Shown: positions 1 through 8,167 of the stretch, piece after piece | How the letters are laid out: every line of letters starts with the position of its first letter | How positions within the stretch are numbered: the first letter of the stretch is position 1 | From: an uncultured bacterium | GTDB taxonomy: Bacteria > Cloacimonadota > Cloacimonadia > Cloacimonadales > Cloacimonadaceae | Length of the DNA stretch: 64,000 nucleotides | Assembly: GCA_938009275.1 (NCBI GenBank) | Contig: CALLHY010000073.1 | Location: forward strand, 10,464 to 74,463 | Reading direction: 5' to 3' | Notes under the pieces: generated by a model | Seen by the model: the letters and a program-made list of their open reading frames with translations, nothing else | Database searches by the model: none | What the model was told of the DNA's origin: nothing | Made by a program: the position numbers and the translations under genes

Positions 1-699
1 TTTGGTGTTACTAAGGTAATTGCGGTAATATTCGCTCATGCGCGGATGCAGGGTAACCAGCACATTGTAATAGGGGCAAAGGCTTTGCACATGCCGATAC
101 CACTTGTGAACAGCGCTCATGCCCGAGCCGTCCCAGGTGGAGGAAAACAGCAAAGTAGGCTTATTGGGGTCAAGCTGAAGCCTTGCCTTTAGTTCATCCA
201 ATACAGCAGGAGTGTATTTACCATTGAACAGACTATCACTTTTAGGATAACCAATTGCTTTCACTGGCTTGGCACCAAGCTTCTTTATCCGCTCTACATC
301 ATAGAAGCTGGTCATGAGATACAGGTCGAACATATTATAATACTCTGCCTTGGGAAAGCGTTTAAAATTGTAAGCACCATGCTCTAAACCGATTTTTATG
401 ATTTTTTTTACCGGATACTTCCAGGCGGCATTGCGGAACATAATTAGCCCATCCGGGAAACAGAATGGATAGCAATAGAACTTAGTTTTCCTGTTCAGCA
501 TCGGTTTAATCTTAGGGATTAAGGCCTTATTGGTTACTACAATATCCAAATGCGCCAGATGCGGCCGGATATTCTGGAAGATGTAATAATCAAAGCTGTC
601 CTCTATATGCAGCAGGTATTGCTTTTTGCGCCTGAACAATTTGAATAGCTTCCACATAAGATTGTAGGGCAGATAAGAAAAGTAATAAGTATATACCAC
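1..699 (-). CDS. CDP-glycerol glycerophosphotransferase-like protein (3' end missing)
   Basis: Reading leftward from a GTG at 699, an uninterrupted frame runs off the window start, giving at least 233 residues. The stretch MTSFYDVERIKKLGAKPVKA followed by IGYPKSD and then FSSTWDGSG resembles the nucleotide-binding half of TagB/TagF-like CDP-glycerol:glycerophosphate transferases, which add polyol-phosphate units to envelope polymers. An alternative start is the ATG at 657. The gene begins 8 bases after the stop of the upstream heptosyltransferase and shares its strand, so it probably belongs to the same envelope-glycan operon. The C-terminus lies outside the window, so catalytic residues cannot be judged. 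A more general glycan-polymerising or sugar-phosphate role is possible. Confidence 0.7.
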   Translation of the reverse strand, partial: MVYTYYFSYLPYNLMWKLFKLFRRKKQYLLHIEDSFDYYIFQNIRPHLAHLDIVVTNKALIPKIKPMLNRKTKFYCYPFCFPDGLIMFRNAAWKYPVKKIIKIGLEHGAYNFKRFPKAEYYNMFDLYLMTSFYDVERIKKLGAKPVKAIGYPKSDSLFNGKYTPAVLDELKARLQLDPNKPTLLFSSTWDGSGMSAVHKWYRHVQSLCPYYNVLVTLHPRMSEYYRNYLSNTK

Positions 700-707
700 G
701 TTGCTAA

Positions 708-1727
708 TCAGTCCTTGCCAATTATGGCGGTTAGGATAGTGTTTACGCTAAGCTGCTGCATGCAGTTATGATGACCCAGGGGGCACTTGTTCCCCCCGTG
801 ACTGCCACAGGGACGGCAATCAAGCTCCACTTCAAAAACTCTGTCTTCGCTGCGATAGGGGTAGTAACCAATGCGCTGCACAGTTGGGCCAAAGATGGCG
901 AAAACACGTGTCTGCATGGCATTGGCTATATGCAAGGCACCGCTGTCGTTGCATATCATTAGTTCGCATCTCACTATTACTGCAGCACTCTCCAGCAGAT
1001 TAGTTTTTCCTGCCAGGTTTATCACCTTCGCTGTGTTTGCGGATTGCATAACTGCCTGTTCCACTGCGTCGCATTTTGCCTTATCTGCCTCTGCCCCAAT
1101 AAGCACAAGGGCATAGCCATGTTCTGCCAAACCTGCGGCAAGCTCGCTAAAGTATTCCAAAGGCCAGCACTTGGTTGCCCAGATAGAACCTGGAGCTATG
1201 GCTATCAGCTTGGAGTTCTCTGTGCATTTTAGCAGTTTGGCTGCGGTGTCTATATCCTCTCGCGAGGGGAAAAGCTCGGTCTGCATCGGGAACTCAGTTG
1301 GGGAGAGGAACCTTAGCAGCAATAGGTTTTTGTTAATTTTGTGCATGTTATCGGGATGCTTAATCTTGTGCGTGAGCAGCTCTGGCAGGATGCTGCGGTC
1401 GAAGCCTATCCGCATGGGTATGCCGCTAAGCCACAGTAGCAGATGCGTGCGTCCCGAGCTATGCGGACTTACTACCAGGTTATAAGCTTTGCTCCGTAAC
1501 AAACGCATCATCTTTAGCATGGTGATAAAGCCATTCTTACGTTTGGCAAAAGGGATAATTTCGCGGATATGAGGATTGTTTTCCAAAAGCTTGGCAGCAC
1601 CGGGAACCACCATTACATCAAGCTCTGCCGTGGGATAAAGCTGCTTGAGTGCCTTAACTAAAGGAGTGATGAGAATAACGTCGCCAATAAAGGCAGTTTG
1701 AACCACTAAGATTTTCGTAATTGCCAT
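708..1727 (-). CDS. waaF: Glycosyltransferase family 9, LPS heptosyltransferase II-like
   Basis: A 339-residue GT9 protein that would transfer heptose from ADP-heptose to the inner core of lipopolysaccharide at the cytoplasmic face of the inner membrane. The N-terminal KILVVQTAFIGDVILITPL is the family's first Rossmann strand and GD motif. PGSIWATKCWPLEYF and NDSGALHIANA with FGPT are the donor-site motifs. A C-terminal cysteine cluster (CRPCG, KCPLGHHNCM, about residues 307-330) is typical of the WaaF branch. Its start overlaps the 3' end of the upstream GT2 gene by 22 bases, indicating translational coupling. The GT9 assignment is firm; the exact acceptor, and whether this is WaaF rather than WaaQ/WaaC, is inferred. 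Confidence 0.85.
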   Translation of the reverse strand: MAITKILVVQTAFIGDVILITPLVKALKQLYPTAELDVMVVPGAAKLLENNPHIREIIPFAKRKNGFITMLKMMRLLRSKAYNLVVSPHSSGRTHLLLWLSGIPMRIGFDRSILPELLTHKIKHPDNMHKINKNLLLLRFLSPTEFPMQTELFPSREDIDTAAKLLKCTENSKLIAIAPGSIWATKCWPLEYFSELAAGLAEHGYALVLIGAEADKAKCDAVEQAVMQSANTAKVINLAGKTNLLESAAVIVRCELMICNDSGALHIANAMQTRVFAIFGPTVQRIGYYPYRSEDRVFEVELDCRPCGSHGGNKCPLGHHNCMQQLSVNTILTAIIGKD

Positions 1728-2476
1728 AAACGGTGATACTTATACCATGTTCCCCAGGCTGTTGTTTTGCACAGGCTAAAGCCATGCGCACCATCTAAAA
1801 AACCCATGCGTAGGATATACATTTTTATAAAGGTAAATGCACCGCGCAGCAATGCCTTTAGCGGATTTGAGCTTTTGCCCATATTCTTCAGCTTAATCGC
1901 GCCCAATTCTCCATAACGGATCATCTTGGTGAGGTGGGTGTCTTTGCTGGGATAGGTGTGATGGTGAACAATGCCCTTTAGTCTGCCGACTTCACCGCTT
2001 AGAATAAGCGACTCATGCACAACAGCGTCGTTGTATGTTCCTTTACGGCGGTCAAATAGCGATATGTGGCTTTCATTTTGCCAGCCGCAGTAGTTTATCC
2101 TCTTGCCCAGATAATAAGACTTTGCCTCAATTCTATAGGCACTTTTATCAAAACCAGAATTGCGCATGTGGCTTATCTCGCCGATTAGCTCGTTTGAGGC
2201 ATACTCATCGGCATCCAGCGAGAATATCCAATCGTTTGTGGCATGCTTTACTGCCACTTGCCTGGCCTTGCCAAAGCCTTCCCATGTGTCTTGCAGAAAC
2301 ACTTTAGCTCCGAAGTCCCTGCATATCTGCACGGTGGCATCTTCTGAGCCGGTATCCAGCACCACAATCTCATCTGCCCAGCTTGCTGCTTCCAAACATG
2401 GACGGATAATCTTCGCCTCGTTTTTCACGATCATAACAACCGAAACAGGGGTATAATTCTCTTTTATAGCTTCCAT
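1706..2476 (-). CDS. Glycosyltransferase family 2 (WaaE/KdtX-like)
   Basis: A 256-residue GT2 enzyme. It opens with VSVVMIVKNEAKIIRPCLEA and has LDTGSEDAT followed by the metal-binding SLDADEYA, the DxD-type motif of GT-A glycosyltransferases. The overall shape matches the short WaaE/KdtX group that adds a glucose or related sugar to the LPS inner core. It is the first gene of a minus-strand run with the heptosyltransferase and the CDP-glycerol-type transferase downstream. A GAGG stretch about 11 bases upstream of the ATG could serve as ribosome binding site. The specific sugar and acceptor cannot be read from sequence. Confidence 0.85.
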   Translation of the reverse strand: MEAIKENYTPVSVVMIVKNEAKIIRPCLEAASWADEIVVLDTGSEDATVQICRDFGAKVFLQDTWEGFGKARQVAVKHATNDWIFSLDADEYASNELIGEISHMRNSGFDKSAYRIEAKSYYLGKRINYCGWQNESHISLFDRRKGTYNDAVVHESLILSGEVGRLKGIVHHHTYPSKDTHLTKMIRYGELGAIKLKNMGKSSNPLKALLRGAFTFIKMYILRMGFLDGAHGFSLCKTTAWGTWYKYHRLWQLRKS

Positions 2477-2532
2477 AATTGCCTATACCTCGTTGCCTGG
2501 CAAGAGATAAATGTCAAGATAAATGTGCGATC

Positions 2533-2588
2533 GTGCCGGGGTGCTGGTGTGCCGGAGTATTGGATTACTGGGGGCTAATGGGCTGGAG
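2533..2588. repeat. Octanucleotide-period repeat (GTGCCGGA-like)
   Basis: Seven consecutive 8-base blocks starting at 2533 (GTGCCGGG, GTGCTGGT, GTGCCGGA, GTATTGGA, TTACTGGG, GGCTAATG, GGCTGGAG) keep an eight-base register with drifting sequence. The same period, with other core sequences, appears near 39.3-39.9, 46.6-46.8 and 63.4-63.9 kb. Confidence 0.5.
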
Positions 2589-2740
2589 AGAGAACAATGG
2601 TGCGGTAAAATCCGTTTACCAGAGAGAGCAACTCGCTTTATATCAGGCAGCTTAGTGCTCTAAAACGAACGATTGAACTTACCATATCGGATTTCAGGAA
2701 AAGTAGGCTCTAAACACAGAGGGCGCAGAGAACACAGAGT

Positions 2741-2993
2741 GTTACACCTCCCTACCAGTAGAAGAGAAAAAAGGACTCCGATGGAAATCATTGGACTCAC
2801 GGTTACAAATGTCACGACCCCCCTACCGGTAGAGAGAAAAAAGGACACTTATCTATAAAGACAATTTAAATGGCATGGCTTTAAGTCACGACCCCCCTAC
2901 CGGTAGAGAGAAAAAAGGACCCCTACGGCTGCAGTATACAATGCTGCGGATCTGTAGGTCACGACCCCCCTACCGGTAGAGAGAAAAAAGGAC
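2741..2993 (-). CRISPR. Small CRISPR array, 4 repeats and 3 spacers, no cas genes in window
   Basis: Three identical 36-base repeats lie at 2811-2846, 2885-2920 and 2958-2993. A degenerate fourth lies at 2741-2776. Spacers are 34, 38 and 37 bases (2777-2810, 2847-2884, 2921-2957) and are unrelated to each other. The repeat begins GTCACGAC, ends AAAAGGAC, and contains a perfect 10-base palindrome CTACCGGTAG in the middle, so its RNA could form a short hairpin. The degenerate repeat marks the trailer end. Read on the minus strand its changes fall mostly in the 3' half, as expected for a terminal repeat, so the leader is probably to the right (after 2993) and transcription leftward. No cas gene is present within the 64 kb. 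Confidence 0.85.
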
Positions 2994-3268
2994 TTACCCC
3001 CAAAACAGCTCGCTCTGCATAAGGGCTGATGCTGCCATTTCCGGCAACCTCAGCAAAATCCACAGTTTTTATCGCAAAAACAGGTAGGTTCCCGCAAGCC
3101 GCATTACTAAAGGAGTTCATCATAGAGTTACAAAATACGGATACCCGCTGTTTATGGCAAGTTATTTTCTTACTATCGCTCGAACTTATCAAAAAAGTTG
3201 TATTTGAAATATGGGATACGCCCATTTATGGCCGCCCCCTAATATGCTGTTTTTTATGCATGCTTCCC

Positions 3269-3325
3269 TGCTGCTTCCTTGCTGCTATCCTGTATCGAAT
3301 ACAGGATAGCAGCAAGGAAGCAGCA
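3269..3325. repeat. Dispersed long palindrome, copy 1 (27-base arms, CGA loop)
   Basis: The left arm begins TGCTGCTTCCTTGCTGC and is perfectly complementary to the right arm across a 3-base CGA loop. It shares its core with copies at 10317-10385 and 29457-29531 and a half copy at 19903-19921. It lies in the intergenic stretch upstream of the GNAT gene. A transcript would form a very stable hairpin; no T-run follows, so an intrinsic terminator is unlikely. Confidence 0.85.
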
Positions 3326-3528
3326 AGAGACGTTCTTCGTATATATTGCTAAGATAAGCGGTGGAATATAGTTGTGAAGCAGATTGAGATGCATGATCAT
3401 GCAATAGCTTCGTTAATGGTGGATAGTTCTGATTTATTCTGCTATGCAATCACCCTGACAAACCTGTTGTCACTACCAATTCTTTTCGGTTACTTGACAA
3501 ATCTGTCTAATCTACTCAGGTGGGCTTT

Positions 3529-4332
3529 ATGGAAAATATACTTATTCAATCCTTGAGACTCATCTCACCGCAAGCTGGAGAGTTCGTTGCCGAATATGGC
3601 TGCCGGACAATCTGGTCTGCTGTGGTAGAAGGGCAGCCAAGCTGCGTTGTAGAAGCCAATCTGGATAAGATGGGTTTGGTGTATGCGGCTCTAACTGATG
3701 CTGCACCGAAGTATGCACGTGATCTAGTGCTAAATGCGTTGCAGGATTTGATTCATAATCAGGCCTATGCTGAAAAGTGTTTCAATTGCCGGTGTGACGA
3801 CTTGCAAAGCCGTTCTTTGGCTTTGGGATTGGGCTTCAAGCTGGATATGGCCGGATATCAGCTATGTAGAACCAGAGCAGCAGATGCACTTGATGTTCCC
3901 TATATACTTCAGCCTTATACGGATAGTGAACTGGAAGACTGGATATTGCTTCTCAGGGAGGCTTACCACCAGCTTTGCCTGGATAACTCATGGGATACTG
4001 ATTGTGGAATCCGCGACAGGGAACAATTTGGGCAAATGATGCAGCAGCGGAGTTCCCGCAATGAGGTTTATAGCTGCTATTACCAAGGTAAACTGGTGGG
4101 AGGTTTTCGGCTTTCAGGAGCTTTTATCGAGGATATGGCAGTGCTACCGGTATATCAAAACCGTGGGATTGGCAGCTTTCTGCTGAATAGCGCAACCATG
4201 ATGCTATTAGAAAGGGCTTATCCAATGGTGCAGCTACGAGTGGCGGAATCCAATCAAGCGGCTCTGCGTTTATATCAACGCTACCATTTCACAATATGCG
4301 GACGCTTTGCTGAGCACAGCTTTTTATCTTGA
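3529..4332 (+). CDS. GNAT family N-acetyltransferase
   Basis: A 267-residue protein whose C-terminal half is a GCN5-related acetyltransferase domain. FIEDMAVLPVYQNRGIGSFL is the acetyl-CoA pyrophosphate-binding motif A, with VAESNQAALRLYQRYHF as motif B. The N-terminal ~110 residues are not a recognisable catalytic domain. I chose ATG 3529 because AGG at 3518-3520 gives a workable ribosome-binding spacing; a GTG at 3520 would add three residues. A TTGACA hexamer lies at 3494-3499. The substrate (protein N-terminus, amino sugar or small amine) is unknown. It sits alone between the CRISPR array and a pair of glycosyltransferases. Confidence 0.85.
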   Translation: MENILIQSLRLISPQAGEFVAEYGCRTIWSAVVEGQPSCVVEANLDKMGLVYAALTDAAPKYARDLVLNALQDLIHNQAYAEKCFNCRCDDLQSRSLALGLGFKLDMAGYQLCRTRAADALDVPYILQPYTDSELEDWILLLREAYHQLCLDNSWDTDCGIRDREQFGQMMQQRSSRNEVYSCYYQGKLVGGFRLSGAFIEDMAVLPVYQNRGIGSFLLNSATMMLLERAYPMVQLRVAESNQAALRLYQRYHFTICGRFAEHSFLS

Positions 4333-4467
4333 ACACATGCTTCTCACTTGCTATACAGATACTCACGATTGGAAGCGCATAGCTGTGGGAATGAGATAGC
4401 TCTTTTCGCTTGACAAGCTGGCAGTGTGCAGGAAACTGATGATTATGAATGGTAAAGTGAGTAGTGA

Positions 4468-5538
4468 ATGAATCTTTTATTTGTGAATACCAAGGGAAAT
4501 TGGGGCGGCATAGTAAATCTCTCGGTTATTCTCATGCGAGTTTTATCCCCCAGAGGTATTGGCAGTCTGCATGTATTCTCAAGGAAGAAGGAAAGTATAT
4601 TCCAGCTTCCTAAGCCAGTTCAGAATGTTCCCATCAGCTTTGGTTTCGATTACAACCCGCTTACCATACTAAAGATAATTGCGCTCATCAAGAAGCATAA
4701 GATAAGCTATGTAGTGGTTAACATCGCCAAAGAGATTATCTTTGGTGGAATTGCCGCCAAATTATGCGGGGTTAAGTGCATCAGGTTAATCGGTAACGAG
4801 CTTGATTTTGAAAGTCACCGTCTGTTGTGCAGTAAGCTGGTAGATATCAATATCTTTCCCTCGCGCTATTCGATGCATGCCGCTCTGCAGAAGTTTCCTT
4901 ATACTGGAAAACTGCGCAATACAGTTGTTTATTGCGGCATTGAGGACAGGCAAGTTAGTGAGAGAGAAAAGCAGGCTGAGTATATCCGCCTTGGCCTTAG
5001 CCCGAGAGAATTCATTATCGGTTGCACTGGCCGGATTGTTCAAGATAAAGGTGTGCATACACTTGTGATGGCTTTTGCAAAAGTCAAGGATGCTTTACCA
5101 AATGCGGTTTTGGTGATTAACGGGCAGGGCAGCTATATGCAGGTTGTAAAGGATTTGGTGTTAAATCTTGGACTGGAAGCCAGAGTGCGCTTGCTGGGCT
5201 TTGCTCCCGATTGCCTGATTGCCGCTTCGATATATGACATTGCTGTAATGCCGTCCTTTTTTGAAGGCTTTCCCAATACCATAATAGAGTATATGAGCTT
5301 GGGCAAGCCTATCATCAGTACCGCTGTGGGAGGTATTCCCGAAGCTTTGAACGATGGCAGCAATGCAATGCTGGTAAATACAGATGATGCAGATAACCTG
5401 GCTGACAAGCTGGTGCTGCTTGCCCAGGACGAACAGCTTCGCAACAGGCTGGGGAGTGCTGCCAAGCAACGGTATATGGAACACTACACTGCCTCTGCCA
5501 TGGCTGAGGCATTTATCAAAAGTATAAAGGCATTGTAA
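4468..5538 (+). CDS. Glycosyltransferase family 4
   Basis: A 356-residue retaining GT-B glycosyltransferase. The N-terminal NTKGNWGGIVNLSVILMRVL is a typical acceptor-domain glycine loop. The C-terminal GT4 domain shows GCTGRIVQDKGVHTL, then PSFFEGFPNTIIEYMSLGKP containing the E-x7-E nucleotide-sugar signature, then STAVGGIPEAL. It likely adds a hexose during LPS-core or exopolysaccharide assembly at the inner membrane. Its stop codon overlaps the next gene's ATG by one base (TAATG), so the two are co-translated. A TTGACA hexamer at 4410-4415 precedes it. The sugar and acceptor are not determinable. Confidence 0.88.
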   Translation: MNLLFVNTKGNWGGIVNLSVILMRVLSPRGIGSLHVFSRKKESIFQLPKPVQNVPISFGFDYNPLTILKIIALIKKHKISYVVVNIAKEIIFGGIAAKLCGVKCIRLIGNELDFESHRLLCSKLVDINIFPSRYSMHAALQKFPYTGKLRNTVVYCGIEDRQVSEREKQAEYIRLGLSPREFIIGCTGRIVQDKGVHTLVMAFAKVKDALPNAVLVINGQGSYMQVVKDLVLNLGLEARVRLLGFAPDCLIAASIYDIAVMPSFFEGFPNTIIEYMSLGKPIISTAVGGIPEALNDGSNAMLVNTDDADNLADKLVLLAQDEQLRNRLGSAAKQRYMEHYTASAMAEAFIKSIKAL

Positions 5539-6782
5539 TGAAGAATATCCTGTTTATCAGCAGCTATTTCCCCCCCGCAGGTGGTGTGGGAGTTCAGCGT
5601 ATAAGTAAGTTTTGCAAATATCTGTCTCGCATGGACTATAAACCCTTTGTGTTAACCCCTCCGGCTTGGTCGGTGCGAAGGGATAAAGACATTAGCATGC
5701 TGAAGGAACTTCCGGATAATCTGGAGCAGATAAGTCCTGGGTTCATTGATGTTCGCAGGCTTATCCCGGGGGAGATAGCCAAATACCTAAGCTCTTGGCA
5801 ACGTGATCACTTCTTTCCCGACACTATGATTCAATGGGTGAACAAAGCTAAGAGGATGGTGGGAGAAGTGATCAAAGATAAGCAAATTGATGTAGTATAC
5901 ATCACTTTGCCGCACTTCTCATTATTGGAGTTCGTGGCTGAGATAAAGGCAGATAGCAATGTTCCGGTTATCCTGGACATGCGTGACCCTTTCTCGTTCA
6001 ATTTCTATGTGAAACAAGAAGCAAATGCGGAGTATCAAAACAAGGTTAGAGCACTGGAAAGACAAGCTTTTGCTATGGCGGATGCTGTTATGAATGTAAC
6101 GGTGAACATCCATGAGGAGTATTGCTCTTTGTATCCAGAGTGGAAGGATAAGTTTCACTACATGCCCAATGGCTTTGATGATGAAGATTATCCGCAGGAG
6201 ATTGGGGATGTAAATAAGCTAACTAACACCTGTTTAACCCTATGCTATACAGGTAGCTATAGCTCAATGGCGTCTATTTTGCCTTACCGCGACGCTATAT
6301 TGGAGATTTATCAAAAGCATAGGATAAAGATTATGCTAAATCTTTTAACCCCTACAGCAAAGAAGAGAGTAAGGCGTGACTTTAAGGAATTGAACAGGCT
6401 TGGCTTGCTGGATTATCATGGCTTCATGCAGCATAAAGATGCCATCGCATATCAATTGAAGTCGCACGTAATGCTGTTTCCCGCGTTGCCAACTGAAGGC
6501 TATTTCTCTGGCAAGATATACGAATACATTCGTAGCAAACGCCCAGTGCTTTGCGCCATTGATGGTGTGAAAGACAGCCACGAGCTTATCCGCAAAGCGG
6601 GAGTGGGCATCTTTGCCGATGTTAAAGAAGATTCCGGTTTGGTAAAAGCTTTGTTACAGCTACATAGTCAATGGCAGGATGGCACACTAAGCGTAAACCC
6701 AGATATGGAGTTTATCAACCGCTTCAGTTGTAATCAGCGCAGCAAGCGACTAAGCGGGATTATAAGTTCAATAACCTCTTAG
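5538..6782 (+). CDS. GT-B glycosyltransferase (GT4-like)
   Basis: A 414-residue protein beginning ILFISSYFPPAGGVGVQRIS, the acceptor-domain opening of GT4-type transferases. VILDMRDPFSF and PNGFDDEDYP (about residues 150-220) match the family's hinge region, and LPTEGYFSGKIYEYIRSKRP resembles the donor-binding segment with its two glutamates. It is coupled to the preceding GT4 gene by a TAATG overlap and converges on the minus-strand GT9 gene, sharing 23 bases of 3' end with it. Such a tail-to-tail overlap leaves no room for an intervening terminator. The role is inferred to be envelope glycan assembly. Confidence 0.82.
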   Translation: MKNILFISSYFPPAGGVGVQRISKFCKYLSRMDYKPFVLTPPAWSVRRDKDISMLKELPDNLEQISPGFIDVRRLIPGEIAKYLSSWQRDHFFPDTMIQWVNKAKRMVGEVIKDKQIDVVYITLPHFSLLEFVAEIKADSNVPVILDMRDPFSFNFYVKQEANAEYQNKVRALERQAFAMADAVMNVTVNIHEEYCSLYPEWKDKFHYMPNGFDDEDYPQEIGDVNKLTNTCLTLCYTGSYSSMASILPYRDAILEIYQKHRIKIMLNLLTPTAKKRVRRDFKELNRLGLLDYHGFMQHKDAIAYQLKSHVMLFPALPTEGYFSGKIYEYIRSKRPVLCAIDGVKDSHELIRKAGVGIFADVKEDSGLVKALLQLHSQWQDGTLSVNPDMEFINRFSCNQRSKRLSGIISSITS

Positions 6783-7764
6783 CCTTGGTAAATGCTTCAT
6801 CCACGGATATGCCAAAGCTTTTGTCTTTGGGATCGTAGGCATGAGGATGCGAGAGGCTGGCATGATTCTTAAAAACCGGGCCAGGGCACCAGTAAATCGG
6901 TAAGGTGGGGCCAAACATCGCCAGGGAAGGGGTTTCTGTGGCCACAGAGATGTGGTTCATTCCACCATCATTACATACCAACAGCTTTGCCCGCTTCAGC
7001 ATGGCAGCAGCTTGATTCAAGCTGGTTGGAGGCGCAAAGAGTGCTGGGCTTTTCATGTGGTTTAGCATGGTTTCGGCATCTGCCTTTTCATCTAATGCCC
7101 AGAGGATTACAATCGGCAAGCCGCTGCTTTCCTGTAACCTATCAGCCAGTTCTGCGAAAAGCTTTAAGTCCCAAATCTTTCGCTGTGCAGGGCTACCCGG
7201 AGAGAAGCAGATAAAGCCTCTATCTTTAAGATCAACCCCGGCTAACCATTTATCAACATAGTCAATGGACTCGTCTTTTATATAGTAATATAGCTTGTAA
7301 GGTTCTTCTTTGATGCCAAGCGGAACCAGCAAATCAAACTTTTGCGAAGCACTGTATCGCACCACGCCCCGCTTTGCCACCAAATTGTATATTGGTGCGA
7401 ATCTGCTATCCTCAAATCCCAGCCGGTATTTGGCAAGGCTAAAGAGCACCACTTGTCCGGAGCCGGTTCCTGCCTGCTGGTCTATCACCAGGTCATATCG
7501 GCGCAGCATTACGCGTATGAATACCTTTAGCCTTTCCCAGGCATAAGCATGGCCTTTTTTCTTCTTGAATGTAACCAGTTCGGATAGTGCAGGATGCTTA
7601 TATAGCACGGAGTTATAGGGCTCAGACACCAGGAAGTCTATCCTGGCGGTGGGAAATTTGTTGCGAAGGGCATTAAGGTAGGAGGTGTTCAGCAGCACAT
7701 CACCAAAGGGGCTTAGTTGGATTATTAGAATGCTCTTAATCTTTGCCGGGTTGAAGCTTCTCAT
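6760..7764 (-). CDS. Glycosyltransferase family 9 (heptosyltransferase family)
   Basis: A 334-residue GT9 protein. SILIIQLSPFGDVLLNTSYL is the N-terminal GD motif, FSPGSPAQRKIWDLKLFAEL the middle donor-site strand, and CNDGGMNHISVATETPSLAM with FGPT the C-terminal signature. It lacks the C-terminal cysteine cluster of the other GT9 protein in the window, so it probably serves a different LPS-core position. Its ATG overlaps the stop of the DUF6165-like gene by four bases (7761-7764), indicating coupling within a minus-strand operon with the MsbA-like exporter upstream. Confidence 0.85.
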   Translation of the reverse strand: MRSFNPAKIKSILIIQLSPFGDVLLNTSYLNALRNKFPTARIDFLVSEPYNSVLYKHPALSELVTFKKKKGHAYAWERLKVFIRVMLRRYDLVIDQQAGTGSGQVVLFSLAKYRLGFEDSRFAPIYNLVAKRGVVRYSASQKFDLLVPLGIKEEPYKLYYYIKDESIDYVDKWLAGVDLKDRGFICFSPGSPAQRKIWDLKLFAELADRLQESSGLPIVILWALDEKADAETMLNHMKSPALFAPPTSLNQAAAMLKRAKLLVCNDGGMNHISVATETPSLAMFGPTLPIYWCPGPVFKNHASLSHPHAYDPKDKSFGISVDEAFTKAKRLLNL

Positions 7765-8138
7765 TTGTATTTAACGTAGTCCTTTTCTTCTATTATCAAT
7801 GAGCCTGTTTCCATGTTTATTCTGCGCTTAATCTCTGCACGAATGTCGTTTTGAAAATACACGCTGCGTGCCAGTTCGATGAATTCGGCATCAAACTCCT
7901 TGGCTGCTTCTTTGATGCGCAGATTATCTTCTATATCCCATAGGGCAGTATTGGTTTCCAGCAGCTCCAGGTACACAGGGCTATCCAAGCTAATGCCAAG
8001 CGCATTCATCATGGGAAGCAGAAGCTGATACTCGAGCTCTATGTTCTTTAGTTTGTCTGCTGCCTTTACTTTCTTTAGTTTAATATCCAGGATGCTTACC
8101 CGATCTACTATCTCACCGTTGGCAATCTCGATCTTCAT
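7761..8138 (-). CDS. DUF6165-like small protein
   Basis: A 125-residue soluble, charged protein beginning KIEIANGEIVDRVSILDIKL, with a helical middle rich in Leu, Glu and Lys. The opening and length resemble the DUF6165 family, small proteins found beside LPS-core glycosyltransferase genes; I make this match from memory of the family and cannot test it. It has no signal peptide or membrane segment. It lies between the ABC exporter and a GT9 gene and overlaps the latter by ATGA. Its biochemical function is unknown; the context suggests an accessory role in LPS or glycan assembly. Confidence 0.65.
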   Translation of the reverse strand: MKIEIANGEIVDRVSILDIKLKKVKAADKLKNIELEYQLLLPMMNALGISLDSPVYLELLETNTALWDIEDNLRIKEAAKEFDAEFIELARSVYFQNDIRAEIKRRINMETGSLIIEEKDYVKYK

Positions 8139-8167
8139 TGTTATCTCCTTAAAATCTTGTGTTTTAT

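Larger units (their letters stand above)
2477..3528. other. Non-coding stretch with CRISPR array and long palindrome
   Basis: About 1 kb without a convincing gene. From the left it holds an octanucleotide-periodic stretch (2533-2588), a 9-base CACAGAG-type triplication just before the array (about 2712-2740), the CRISPR array (2741-2993), possible leader sequence (2994 to about 3200), and a palindrome with 27-base arms (3269-3325). Several open frames of 60-107 codons cross it, but they run through repeats and have no recognisable product or ribosome binding site. Confidence 0.7.

Noticed and set aside
3269..3325. Intrinsic terminator interpretation of the long palindromes
   Set aside because: The arms are far longer than terminator stems and no T-run follows; a repeat family explains the shared core better.
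3029..3352. A 107-codon frame downstream of the CRISPR array
   Set aside because: It runs through the long palindrome and possible leader, has no ribosome binding site, and its product has no family features.
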